In this document: one piece after another, positions 51,029 to 59,937 of the stretch
How the letters are laid out: each line of letters opens with the position of its first letter
How positions within the stretch are numbered: position 1 is the stretch's first letter
Source of the DNA: Candidatus Enterococcus moelleringii
GTDB lineage: Bacteria > Bacillota > Bacilli > Lactobacillales > Enterococcaceae
Length of the DNA stretch: 64,000 nucleotides
Reading direction: 5' to 3'
Assembly: GCF_017377575.1 (NCBI RefSeq)
Contig: NZ_JAFREM010000030.1
Location: 1 to 64,000 of the forward strand
Made by a program: the position numbers and the translations under genes
The notes under the pieces: generated by a model
Database searches by the model: none
What the model was told of the DNA's origin: nothing
The model's input: only the letters and a program-made list of their open reading frames with translations

Positions 51029-52126
51029 ATGGTCAACTTATTAAAGGATACTAGAAAGAATTTGATGACAGGCGTCTCTTACATGATTCCTTTTGTCGTA
51101 GCCGGCGGGATTTTACTAGCTTTGAGTGTTTTATTCTCGGGAAGTGCGTCGGTACCTAGCGAAGGAATGCTGGGAGACATTGCCAATATTGGTGTGACTG
51201 GTCTTGGGATGATGGTTCCGATTCTTTCTGGTTACATCGCTTTCTCTATGGTGGATCGACCTGGGTTAGCACCAGGTATTATCGGCGGTTTAATTGCTAG
51301 TAATATCGGAGCTGGTTTCTTAGGCGGGATTTTATCCGGTTTATTGGCAGGTATTGTCGTTTATTATTTGAAACAAATCAAGTTGCCGTCTAGCTTGCGT
51401 TCGTTAGGGCCGATTTTCATTATCCCGCTAATTGGAACAACCATCGTTGGTTGTTTGATGTATTGGGTAATTGGTCAGCCGATTGCAGCTTTAATGACTG
51501 CCTTAACCGCTTGGCTGGAATCGATGGGAACCACTAACCTCGTTCTATTAGGCTTAGTTCTTGGCGCAATGATTGCTTCTGATATGGGTGGTCCGATTAA
51601 CAAGGTGGCCTTTGGTTTTGGTTCGGCGATGGTTGGAACGATTGATTCCGTAACCGGGATGCCTAGTGATACTGCTTTGTCGATCATGGCAGGGATTGGT
51701 GCAGCAATTTGTATTCCGCCATTGGCAATGGGCGTTGCGACTTTGGTGGCTCCGAAGAAATTCACCATGGAGGAACGCAACTCTGGAAAAGCTGCGATCG
51801 TTATGGGTATGGTAGGCATTTCAGAAGGTGCGATTCCTTTCGCGGCTGCTGATCCCTTACGCTGTATCCCAGCGAACATGATCGGCAGTGCCATTGGTGC
51901 AGCAGTAGCAATGGGCTTAGGCGCTGGTAATCCAGCACCATGGGGCGGCTGGATTGTTGCTCCGGTATCTCAGAACCCATTAATGTATATTGTTGGAACT
52001 TTGGTTGGTGTGGCGATTACAGCTGGTATCGTCATAGTTTTGAAAAAACCAGTGGAGGTGGCAGATGGTGCCGCAGCCAGTGTATCAGCTGATGAAGACA
52101 TCGACTTAGATATTGAAATTATGTAA
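51029..52126 (+). CDS. PTS fructose-family IIC component
   Basis: The 365-residue product is the permease, with about nine hydrophobic segments and the conserved LMTGVSYMIPFVVAGGILLA, RPGLAPGIIGG, DMGGPINK and ISEGAIPFAAADPLR motifs. It ends in an acidic cytoplasmic tail. IIA, IIB and IIC are separate genes, as in FrvAB-type systems. No kinase, aldolase or glycosidase lies in the operon, so the sugar cannot be inferred. Confidence 0.93.
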   Translation: MVNLLKDTRKNLMTGVSYMIPFVVAGGILLALSVLFSGSASVPSEGMLGDIANIGVTGLGMMVPILSGYIAFSMVDRPGLAPGIIGGLIASNIGAGFLGGILSGLLAGIVVYYLKQIKLPSSLRSLGPIFIIPLIGTTIVGCLMYWVIGQPIAALMTALTAWLESMGTTNLVLLGLVLGAMIASDMGGPINKVAFGFGSAMVGTIDSVTGMPSDTALSIMAGIGAAICIPPLAMGVATLVAPKKFTMEERNSGKAAIVMGMVGISEGAIPFAAADPLRCIPANMIGSAIGAAVAMGLGAGNPAPWGGWIVAPVSQNPLMYIVGTLVGVAITAGIVIVLKKPVEVADGAAASVSADEDIDLDIEIM

Positions 52127-52134
52127 AATTAATC

Positions 52135-52193
52135 CGAACTATTTAGAGAAAATCCAGGTAACAACTGGAGAATTTCTAGATAGTTCGTTTTTT
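52135..52193 (+). terminator. Rho-independent terminator of the fructose-family PTS operon
   Basis: CGAACTAT.TAGA.AAA.TCCAG pairs with CTGGA.ATTTCTA.ATAGTTCG, followed by T6. A long, strong stem. Confidence 0.88.
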
Positions 52194-52277
52194 GTCTTAC
52201 GTAACCAACCTAACTTTTCTTGAAACCTAGGGAACATGCTATACTAAAATCAACGAACCCACTAGGAGGAAAAGTAA

Positions 52278-52643
52278 ATGGCAAAAATTTATCAAGGCAC
52301 TGGTTTATTCGGCAAAGATGCAATTGGCGTATTCGAGGATGGCAAGGTCTATAAAGGTACCGGAATTTTAGGTAAAAATTTAATCGGCTCTTATAAAGAT
52401 GGCAAAATTTACACTGGCAGCGGCCTGATTGGTAAAGATCATATCGGTCAGTTTAAGGATCAAAAGATTTACAAGGGAACTGGTCTATTTGGTAAAGAAG
52501 CAGTCGGAACTTGTAAAGACGGCAAAATTTACAAAGGCACGGGCTTGTTTGGCAAGGATCAAATCGGTTCTTATGAAGGGGACGACGATGAAGGAGCGGC
52601 AGCAGCGGCATTGTTGCTGATGGCTGATGATTTAGCAGAGTAA
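52278..52643 (+). CDS. Protein made of five 20-residue repeats
   Basis: The 121-residue product is five copies of a 20-residue unit, consensus hydrophobic-Y-K-G-T-G-L-F-G-K-D-x-I-G-x-Y-K-D-G-K, then an acidic stretch (GDDDEG) and a short Ala/Leu-rich tail. The alternating pattern predicts a beta-meander or solenoid. No signal peptide is present. It starts at ATG after AGGAGGAAA. Repeat number may vary between strains. I do not assign a function. Confidence 0.75.
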   Translation: MAKIYQGTGLFGKDAIGVFEDGKVYKGTGILGKNLIGSYKDGKIYTGSGLIGKDHIGQFKDQKIYKGTGLFGKEAVGTCKDGKIYKGTGLFGKDQIGSYEGDDDEGAAAAALLLMADDLAE

Positions 52644-52716
52644 CTGAAACATTCTGCTTGCTGTGGTACGCGTTTCATCCGCTATACTTTGGTTATAAAC
52701 AAAGGAGGAGAAAGCG

Positions 52717-52989
52717 ATGAATGCGTATGTAGAAGTCCAGGACAAAACAGGAACCGATTATTATTACGCCGCTTTAGAAGTAAAAAATCAAAAATTGTCA
52801 GTCAAACGGCATCAAGGGTTATACAAGGTGGCGGAAAAAGAGCTCTCTTTAAACGAAATCCACGATTTAGCTGTCGGAGGCAATCAGGACCGACAAATAA
52901 AATTCCATCACGGCAAAGACAGCTTTACCTTTTTCGATGCAGGCAATAATGTTGTCGGCTACCTTTACCATCAATTATTTACGGCTTAG
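52717..52989 (+). CDS. Hypothetical small protein
   Basis: The 90-residue product (MNAYVEVQDKTGTDYYYAAL at the start) is soluble, rich in charged and aromatic residues, and ends in GYLYHQLFTA. It reads as an all-beta or alpha/beta single domain and is not recognised. It follows AAAGGAGGAG and precedes the LacI-type gene by 18 bases, so the two are probably co-transcribed. Confidence 0.7.
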   Translation: MNAYVEVQDKTGTDYYYAALEVKNQKLSVKRHQGLYKVAEKELSLNEIHDLAVGGNQDRQIKFHHGKDSFTFFDAGNNVVGYLYHQLFTA

Positions 52990-53007
52990 TCCACTGGAGG
53001 AACACCT

Positions 53008-53946
53008 ATGGCAAATATTCGAGACATTGCGAAAAAGACGGGGTATTCAGTTTCAACCGTTTCGCGAGTGATTAATAATCATCCCTACGTTGCGGAAGAG
53101 AAACGGCATGAGATCCTGGCAGTGATGGCGGAGCTGAACTACGTTCCCAACCATACTGCCCGTAATCTCAGCTACGGAAAAACCAAAAATATTGGGGTTG
53201 TGATTCCTTTTACCAATCATCCTTGCTACGATCGCCTGGTGGAGGGCATTCTGGAAGCGGCTTTTCCGGCACAATATAAAGTGACTCTATTGCCGACTAA
53301 CTATGATCCAGCCATTGAAAAAAGTTATCTGGATGAACTGGCTGCCAAAAGCTTTGACGGGCTGATTATTACCTCCAAAGCCAATTCGCTAGCGGTGATT
53401 ACGGACTACTTGAAATTTGGCAAAATTGTTCTGTGTGAAGAAGCCGATGCTGAAGGATTAAGCAGCATTATTATCGATCGAAAAAGCTCTATCACCGAAG
53501 CTTTGCATTATATGAGGGAGCAAGGTGTGGAACAGATTGGTCTGGCCTTAGGACGTGACGGGGAAAATAGCAGCAATTCCAGGGTGGCATTGCAGTTGTG
53601 TAAAGAACTGTTCCCGGCTTTCGATCCTGACTTGGTCAAATGGGGCTGTCAGAGCCCGGAAGATGGACTAGCAGCGGCGGAATTTTTCAAAAATCATCAG
53701 ATGGACGGTGTTTTCACCAGTGGGGATGAGGTAGCCGCCGGAATTATTGCCGGTTACGGTTCAGAAGAAGCACCGTTGGTAGTGGGGCAGGAGAATCTCT
53801 TTATCAGCCGCGTGATGAACTTTCCAACCTTAGATCATCACTTGCCGGAATGTGGCAAAAGAGCTTTTGAAGCACTATTAGATGAAGAAATTCAACGAAT
53901 AAAAATACCCTATACATTTGTCAAACGCAACGAAGGACTTAGCTGA
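53008..53946 (+). CDS. LacI-family transcriptional regulator
   Basis: The 312-residue product has the LacI DNA-binding start ANIRDIAKKTGYSVSTVSRV with the hinge NYVPNHTARNLSYGKT, then a periplasmic-binding-type sensor with IGVVIPFTNHPCYDRLVEGI. The C-terminal core is slightly shorter than usual. No sugar operon lies directly downstream, so its target and ligand are not evident; autoregulation or control of the PTS operon upstream are options. Its start follows GGAGGA by 7 bases. Confidence 0.9.
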   Translation: MANIRDIAKKTGYSVSTVSRVINNHPYVAEEKRHEILAVMAELNYVPNHTARNLSYGKTKNIGVVIPFTNHPCYDRLVEGILEAAFPAQYKVTLLPTNYDPAIEKSYLDELAAKSFDGLIITSKANSLAVITDYLKFGKIVLCEEADAEGLSSIIIDRKSSITEALHYMREQGVEQIGLALGRDGENSSNSRVALQLCKELFPAFDPDLVKWGCQSPEDGLAAAEFFKNHQMDGVFTSGDEVAAGIIAGYGSEEAPLVVGQENLFISRVMNFPTLDHHLPECGKRAFEALLDEEIQRIKIPYTFVKRNEGLS

Positions 53947-53972
53947 TCACAGTCAGCCGAGTCCTTTTTTGA
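53934..53972 (+). terminator. Terminator overlapping the LacI-type gene's stop codon
   Basis: AAGGACT and AGTCCTT form the outer stem, with CTGA/TCAG inside, followed by T. The stop codon lies within it. Confidence 0.75.
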
Positions 53973-54033
53973 TAGAGGTTCCTATGCAGTCTGTAGAAGC
54001 GGGCCAAACCGTTGAAAGAAAAAGTCGTGGCAC

Positions 54034-54065
54034 CCTATTAAAATAACGTATGTTATTTTAATAGG
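54034..54065. repeat. Perfect 14-bp inverted repeat in a 400-base gap
   Basis: CCTATTAAAATAAC (54034-54047) and GTTATTTTAATAGG (54052-54065) with a 4-base loop. No T-run. The surrounding gap 53973-54357 also holds AATAGAC-CT-GTCTATT (54234-54249) and two copies of GCTAAAATAAGA exactly 60 bases apart (54135 and 54195). No gene was seen here. Confidence 0.6.
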
Positions 54066-54357
54066 AAATGTCTATCCGGTGGTGAAGAATCATTTCTGTA
54101 TCTGCGATTCAGGATTGAATAAACGATCAAAGTTGCTAAAATAAGATCAATTCAATTACTTATGAAAAATATATTGCTTTTTGATGAGTTTTTAGCTAAA
54201 ATAAGAATCGTAATAAAAGAACAAACATTATTAAATAGACCTGTCTATTATTGCGTCGAGTTTTGTTCAAAGAACCGCAGCAATTTAGTGCCTGAAAAAC
54301 AGACTATCTAGTTGAAAAGAACTAAAGTACAATACCTAATGATGAGGAGATATGACC

Positions 54358-55425
54358 ATGACTTCAACCAGCAAACCACTTTCAAACCGTCAATTCTTTG
54401 GGATGGGATTCACAAATTTAGAATCGAGATTTTCTTCTAATCTGAAACAAAAAAATGATGCCGCTTACTTGGTGCAAGGCGCTTTAGCCGTGATGGTAAG
54501 AAATGCCCTTTGTCCAGCAGATTTTTCGGGTTTTTCCAAGGAATTGGTTCGTAAATTGTTTATGGAAGACTACGATCTTTCAGCAGTTCGGGAGTTGTGT
54601 GTCTATTTCAAAGAATACTTTAATGAAGAAGAATGGGCTGAAGTGACGGCGCGTCTATTTCCTAATCAACAAGAATTTGCTCAATTAGAAGAGCGAACTC
54701 GCGTACATATTGAAAAAATCTACCACCTGTTACACTCTGGTGAACGTCCAGTCGAGGTGAAGGCTAGTCTCGTGACTACCTTTGAAGACGAAAATGGGAA
54801 AAAGCATGGCTGGACCCTTAGTAATGTCGATCCTAACCTGACAACCGAGGAGCATGATGCCCTTTTAGCAATTTTGACCACTTTAGACATTTTCCAAAAA
54901 GACGGCGTAAGACGCTTTGCTAAACTAGTTGGTGCCTATTACAATCTAGTGCAAGTGACCATTAATCCGCAAGCAGTCAAAGAAGAAGCGCCGGAACTAA
55001 AAGCAGCGAAGTTTGCGGTATTGCCAAAAGTAGCTTCTCTATCAATAGACGCTGATGCGGATATACCTGCGGAAACCATTGATAGTCAAGAGGAGCCTGC
55101 CCTAGATGAAAAGGGTGAGTTTTTAGATACGGTTATAGTGGAAGAGGAGGCTCCCGCTCCGAAATTACCTGACGAATTGCCAAAGCCAAACGGATTAGCT
55201 CAAGGATTATTTTCAGGAATGCCTCTGGTAGAATCGTTGAAGTTACAGCTTAAAGGAATGGTGAATCAGCAGCCAGCACCTGTTGTCCCCGACGATAAAT
55301 CGGAGGATAAAGGCGTCACCCGAAACTTAAATAAGGACAGTAAGGATTTGATGAATAAGCCAAATAAGCGGCAAAAGGGGAACGGCGGTAAGAAAAGAAG
55401 AGGGAAAAAAGGCAAGAAACGGTAA
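54358..55425 (+). CDS. Hypothetical protein with acidic linker and very basic tail
   Basis: The 355-residue product is not recognised. The first 210 residues look like a folded helical domain (LSNRQFFGMGFTNLESRF, LFMEDYDLSAVRELCVYFKE); then comes an acidic, Pro-rich linker (residues about 225-285) and a tail with many Lys, Arg and Gly (KRQKGNGGKKRRGKKGKKR) that could bind nucleic acid. I use ATG 54358, 8 bases after GAGGAG; ATG 54352 is also in frame. No signal or membrane helix was seen. Confidence 0.7.
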   Translation: MTSTSKPLSNRQFFGMGFTNLESRFSSNLKQKNDAAYLVQGALAVMVRNALCPADFSGFSKELVRKLFMEDYDLSAVRELCVYFKEYFNEEEWAEVTARLFPNQQEFAQLEERTRVHIEKIYHLLHSGERPVEVKASLVTTFEDENGKKHGWTLSNVDPNLTTEEHDALLAILTTLDIFQKDGVRRFAKLVGAYYNLVQVTINPQAVKEEAPELKAAKFAVLPKVASLSIDADADIPAETIDSQEEPALDEKGEFLDTVIVEEEAPAPKLPDELPKPNGLAQGLFSGMPLVESLKLQLKGMVNQQPAPVVPDDKSEDKGVTRNLNKDSKDLMNKPNKRQKGNGGKKRRGKKGKKR

Positions 55426-55664
55426 TAGATTGCCAATCATTTTTTGGCAGTTCAGTGGAATGATTGGCCCGAATGTTCTTGATCTGAGAGCCTCGTTCGC
55501 TTAGGTGAACAACTGTGTTAAGAATCACCTGCTGCAACACGTGATGGATCGAGTTGGTGCACCATTCTATTCGTTATGCCTTCAGTTTGTCCAAGTCTGC
55601 TGATAATCAATCCATTCATTTTGAAGTCTCATTGTTTTTCTTTGAGGCTTTTTCTTGATGGGCT

Positions 55665-55698
55665 AAAAAAGCGCTGATCAATCATTCAGCGCTTTTTT
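55665..55698. terminator. Bidirectional terminator
   Basis: AAAAAAGCGCTGA and TCAGCGCTTTTTT form a perfect stem. It ends the DeoR gene (minus) and any transcript from the left. The gap 55426-55664 holds no gene that I can support. Confidence 0.88.
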
Positions 55699-55699
55699 G

Positions 55700-56461
55700 C
55701 TACACCAAAATCAGTTGGGCGAAGGCACTAATCATCCGTTCGTAATCGCGGGGAATCCCTTTGTTGGTAATCACGATATCTACCTCAGACCAAGGAGCGA
55801 CTTGAACCAGCGAAGTTGCTTCGAATTTGCTGTTGTCTAACAAGACAATCTTTTTTGTGGATTTTCGCAGCATCATTCGCTTGGATTCTGCATCAATTAA
55901 AGAGGAGGTACAGAAGCCTTTGCGATTTTTCACCCCGCTGGAGCCGAAAAAGCAGAGATCAAACTGAACATCTGGGTACATTTCTTTGCCGGTATCGTTG
56001 CGAAACGCCATATCGCCTGCCGAGTATTGTCCACCGAAGCAATGAATTAGGTGCTGACTATTCACCAACTGTAAAATAGCGGCTAACGATCCAGTAAAAA
56101 GTTGCCGCTGATCCAAACTGCCTAACTTTTTTGCTAAGAGAGCAATCGTACTGCCTTGATCCAAGCCAATCACACAATCATTTTCAGTAATCAGACTCAA
56201 AGCTTTTGCTACGATTCGTTCCTTCTCTGTTAAATTGACCGTGCGCAGCGAAACGGGATCAAGTTCCTTTTCCTTCACTAACACTGCTTTGCCGTGCTCT
56301 TTTTTGAGAATGCCTTCTTGTTCTAAATGAGCTAAGTCTTTACGGATGGTTTCATCGGAGACACGGAAGTGCTTAACCAATTCGCCAACTTTAACAACTT
56401 CCTGCTGATAGAGCCAGCTGGTGATTTCTTTTCTACGTTGCGCAATTTCGGCAGCCTTCAT
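55700..56461 (-). CDS. DeoR/GlpR-family transcriptional regulator
   Basis: The 253-residue product has the N-terminal DeoR helix-turn-helix (REITSWLYQQ region, then VKVGELVKHFRVSDETIRKD and LAHLEQEGILKKEHG) and a DeoRC sugar-phosphate-binding domain with IGLDQGSTIALLAKKLG and the conserved D-x-G-S-T loop. It is divergent from the glycyl-radical operon across a 186-base gap and is its likely regulator. Confidence 0.9.
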   Translation of the reverse strand: MKAAEIAQRRKEITSWLYQQEVVKVGELVKHFRVSDETIRKDLAHLEQEGILKKEHGKAVLVKEKELDPVSLRTVNLTEKERIVAKALSLITENDCVIGLDQGSTIALLAKKLGSLDQRQLFTGSLAAILQLVNSQHLIHCFGGQYSAGDMAFRNDTGKEMYPDVQFDLCFFGSSGVKNRKGFCTSSLIDAESKRMMLRKSTKKIVLLDNSKFEATSLVQVAPWSEVDIVITNKGIPRDYERMISAFAQLILV

Positions 56462-56647
56462 AAACGTCCCTCACAATCTTTTATCTTCATAGTCAACCTA
56501 GCATTTTATTCCAAAAAACTCAATCAAAAACTTGGGAAAAACGTTCGAAATCCAAGTTTTTCATCGAAAACCCTCAAAATGCGTGGCATTTACCTTTGTG
56601 ACTTTCTATACTTAACACATAGAAACGTAGAAGAAAGGATCGATAAA

Positions 56648-58996
56648 ATGGCTACAGGGATAATTGATAAAGAAAAAAATATCGCCAACGTCGTAATTGA
56701 CGGGAACACCCGCATTCAAACAATGAAGGACAACTTATTTGTAGAAAAACGTCAAATCTCACTGGAACGTGCGTTGCTGTACACCGAAAGTTACCAGCAA
56801 ACCGAAGGCGAGGCAACGATCATCCGTCGCGCCAAAGCAGTGGCGCATATTCTGGAAAAGGTAAAGATCAGTATTCGTGAAGGCGAACTGCTGGTAGGAA
56901 ATCGCACGGTGCGTCCCCGCTCAGGAATCGTGTCACCGGAAATGGACCCTTATTGGATTTTAAAGGAAATCGACACGATTGCCACTCGACCACAGGATCA
57001 ATTTGAGTTCACCGAGGAAGACAAAAAGATTTATCGTGAAAAGCTTTATCCTTATTGGGAAGGCCGTTCCATGAAGGATTTCATCAATGGGCAGCTGACG
57101 ACGGAAGTCAAAGAAGCCTTAAAGGATGAAGTCTTCAAATTGAATCAAACCGACAAAGGTCAAGGCCATATCATCATGGATTTTCCTGCAATTTTAAGCC
57201 ACGGTGTTGGTTACTACATTCAATTTCTAACTAACAAAGTAGAAGAACAGCCAGAAAACGACTTCTTTCAAGCCGGATTGATTATTTTCAAAGGGATGCG
57301 AGATCACTTTTTACGTTATGTTGCTTTAGCAGAATCCATGGCTGAAAGAGAAGCTGACAATGAACGCAAAGCAGAACTGAAGAAGATCGCTGCTATGTGT
57401 AAAAAATTAAGCATTGAAAAACCGGAAAGCTTTTATGAAGCATTACAGCTGCTGTGGATGACCAGTATTGTCGGACAATACGAATCCAATGCTTCTTCAT
57501 TGTCATTAGGCCGGATGGATCAATACCTTTACCCGTTTTATCAAGCTTCCTTGGAAGCAGGCGAAACCCCAGAATCTTTGTATGAAGTCTTGGGAGATTT
57601 CTATATTAAAACCAACGATGTGGTCCTGCTCCGCAGCGAGAGCAGTGCCAAGTGTTTTGCCGGATTTCCAACCGGCTATACGGTGGTTCTGGGCGGATTA
57701 AATGAATACGGACATGCGTCAGTGAATCCACTTTCCTATATCATGCTGGATTTGTACCATGAAGTGTTGCTGCCGCAGCCGAATCTTTCTGTGCGGATGA
57801 ATGAGCTGATTCCGCGCCGCTTTTTATTGAAGACTTGCGAAACGATTCGTTTAGGAACTGGGATTCCGCAGCTGTTTAATGATGAAGTTTGTGTGCCAGC
57901 CTTTTTAAGTAAAGGCGTTTCTTTGGATGACGCTCGCGACTATGCAACGGTCGGCTGTGTGGAAACCTCGATTCCTGGACGGACATATGGCCTGCACGAC
58001 ATCGCTTTGTTTAACCTGCTGCGCATCATGGAGCTGAGCATGTATGAGCTTCGGGATAAGTTGGATGTGACCTATGAAGAACTGATGACTAACATAGAAG
58101 AAAAAATCGATTACTATGTAGCATTGGTTGCTAAAGGTTCCGACATCGTAGACTTGGGCCACCGCAATTATGCACCGACACCATTTTTATCAGTACTGAT
58201 TCAAGACTGTCTGGAAAATGGCAAGGATGTAACTGACGGCGGTGCTCGCTATAATTTTTCCGGCGTACAAGGAATCGGGGAAGCCAACTTGAGCGACTCA
58301 CTGTATGTGATCAAAAAAATGATCTTTGAAAACCAGGAAATGACCTTTGCTGAACTAGTTACAGCGATGGAATCCAACTACACCGGCAAATATGCCGACT
58401 TGCAAAAGCACGTGATTCAAGATTTTGAGAAGTATGGCAATGATAATGATGAAATTGATTTGACTGCTGCCAAAGTCTTCCGACACTACGCCAAAGAATT
58501 GGAAAAATACACCAATGTTCGCGGGGGGCAATTTATCGCGGGAGCTTACACAGTTTCAGCTCATATTCCTCTAGGGGAAGCAGTAGGTGCGACGCCAGAC
58601 GGACGAAAGGCTCAGGAGCAGTTAGCCGATGGCGGATTATCGCCAATGGTGGGTCGAGATCACTTAGGGCCAACCGCCGTTTTAAAATCCGTCAGCAAAC
58701 TGGATAACTATCTAACTGTCAACGGAAGTTTACTGAATTTGAAATTCCAACCGAACACACTAAAAGGTCAACAGGGCTTGAACAAGTTCGCCGACTTTTT
58801 AATGGCTTTTACGAAATTAAAAATTCAGCACGTTCAATTCAACGTCCAATCCAAAGCAACCTTAATCGATGCCCAAAAGCATCCAGAAAAATATACAGGA
58901 TTGCTGGTGCGAGTGGCCGGTTACAGTGCCTTCTTTGTTGATTTGAACAAGCAAATTCAAGATGATATCATCGCTCGGGTGGAGCATGAGCTATAG
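56648..58996 (+). CDS. Glycyl-radical enzyme of the PflD/dehydratase class
   Basis: The 782-residue product is an oxygen-sensitive radical enzyme. Seen: the thiyl Cys C437 in VGCVETSIPGR with the following Glu E439, and the radical Gly G758 in RVAGYSAFF. The Cys-x-Glu pattern is typical of the dehydratase/C-N-lyase group (glycerol, choline, hydroxyproline enzymes) rather than of pyruvate formate-lyase, which has a Cys pair. The substrate is not evident. I use ATG 56648, preceded by AAAGGAT; the frame is open further upstream over the DeoR gene. The activase gene follows after 15 bases. Confidence 0.9.
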   Translation: MATGIIDKEKNIANVVIDGNTRIQTMKDNLFVEKRQISLERALLYTESYQQTEGEATIIRRAKAVAHILEKVKISIREGELLVGNRTVRPRSGIVSPEMDPYWILKEIDTIATRPQDQFEFTEEDKKIYREKLYPYWEGRSMKDFINGQLTTEVKEALKDEVFKLNQTDKGQGHIIMDFPAILSHGVGYYIQFLTNKVEEQPENDFFQAGLIIFKGMRDHFLRYVALAESMAEREADNERKAELKKIAAMCKKLSIEKPESFYEALQLLWMTSIVGQYESNASSLSLGRMDQYLYPFYQASLEAGETPESLYEVLGDFYIKTNDVVLLRSESSAKCFAGFPTGYTVVLGGLNEYGHASVNPLSYIMLDLYHEVLLPQPNLSVRMNELIPRRFLLKTCETIRLGTGIPQLFNDEVCVPAFLSKGVSLDDARDYATVGCVETSIPGRTYGLHDIALFNLLRIMELSMYELRDKLDVTYEELMTNIEEKIDYYVALVAKGSDIVDLGHRNYAPTPFLSVLIQDCLENGKDVTDGGARYNFSGVQGIGEANLSDSLYVIKKMIFENQEMTFAELVTAMESNYTGKYADLQKHVIQDFEKYGNDNDEIDLTAAKVFRHYAKELEKYTNVRGGQFIAGAYTVSAHIPLGEAVGATPDGRKAQEQLADGGLSPMVGRDHLGPTAVLKSVSKLDNYLTVNGSLLNLKFQPNTLKGQQGLNKFADFLMAFTKLKIQHVQFNVQSKATLIDAQKHPEKYTGLLVRVAGYSAFFVDLNKQIQDDIIARVEHEL

Positions 58997-59011
58997 AATT
59001 GAGGAAGAGCA

Positions 59012-59794
59012 ATGACAAAAGGCTTAGTGTTCAATGTGCAACGCTATTCAGTCCACGACGGCGGTGGAATCCGCACCATCATTTTCTTAAAAGGCTGTCC
59101 GTTGAGATGTCCTTGGTGCTCCAATCCGGAATCCAGAAAAGCTGTCGCACCGACAACATGGACCAAGAATGGTCAGCAGGAAACGATCGGCCAGTGGCAA
59201 ACCAAAGAGGAATTAGTAGATGAAGTTATGAAGGATGAAATTTTCTACCGAACTTCAGGTGGGGGCGTCACTCTCTCCGGTGGGGAAGTATTAATGCAGG
59301 CTGACTTCGCAGCCGAATTATTGGCAGAGTTCAACTACTTGGGCGTCCATACAGCTATTGAAACCACCGGCTGTTTCCCAGTCAAGGAAATTCAAAAGCT
59401 GACGCCCTTTGTCCAGCAGGTCCTGTTTGATTTAAAAATCATGGACCCCATCAAAAGCAAACAAGTCATTGGTGTCGATATCCAAACGGTCAAAGAAAAC
59501 TTTGAATTTCTTTTGAGTCAGGATCAGCTGGAGCTGATTCCGCGGATTCCGTTAATTCCCGAATATACCACCGAGCCAGCAAACCTCTTGGCGATGATCG
59601 ATTATTTGCAGAACTTGGAAATCAAAGAAGTTCATTTGCTGCCTTTTCATCAATATGGCAGCAGCAAATATGATTATCTCGGCTGGGACTACCAAATGAA
59701 GGACGCAGTACCTCTAACGAATTCACAAGTTGATACAATCAAAAATCAGTTTGAAGCAGCGGGGATCACCGCGAATGTAGATGGACTTGAATAG
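59012..59794 (+). CDS. Glycyl-radical-enzyme activating protein (radical SAM), short form
   Basis: The 260-residue product cuts S-adenosylmethionine to make the glycyl radical on its partner. Seen: the cluster motif C29-x3-C33-x2-C36 in KGCPLRCPWCSNPES and the SAM-binding TLSGGEVLMQ. Activases of the dehydratase class usually carry a ferredoxin-like insert with two further 4Fe-4S Cys sets after this motif; here the insert is absent (only about 30 residues lie before the next conserved block), as in PflA. Start follows GAGGAAG. Confidence 0.88.
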   Translation: MTKGLVFNVQRYSVHDGGGIRTIIFLKGCPLRCPWCSNPESRKAVAPTTWTKNGQQETIGQWQTKEELVDEVMKDEIFYRTSGGGVTLSGGEVLMQADFAAELLAEFNYLGVHTAIETTGCFPVKEIQKLTPFVQQVLFDLKIMDPIKSKQVIGVDIQTVKENFEFLLSQDQLELIPRIPLIPEYTTEPANLLAMIDYLQNLEIKEVHLLPFHQYGSSKYDYLGWDYQMKDAVPLTNSQVDTIKNQFEAAGITANVDGLE

Positions 59795-59798
59795 CCGC

Positions 59799-59826
59799 AG
59801 ACTGTCAGGAAACTGGCAGTCTTTTT
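59799..59826 (+). terminator. Rho-independent terminator of the glycyl-radical operon
   Basis: AGACTG.CAG pairs with CTG.CAGTCT across GAAA, followed by T5. Confidence 0.82.
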
Positions 59827-59937
59827 GTTGATTTTTTCCAAAGTCGATTGCTTTCATTTTTTGAATCAGTTATAGTATGAAGCGAGCATTTAAGGCAGCA
59901 GCCTTAGAAGAATACGTTTAAAATAGGAGATAATCAA

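Noticed and set aside
56369-56647. N-terminal extension of the glycyl-radical enzyme
   Set aside because: It overlaps the divergent DeoR gene and its promoter region; the family start is at 56648.
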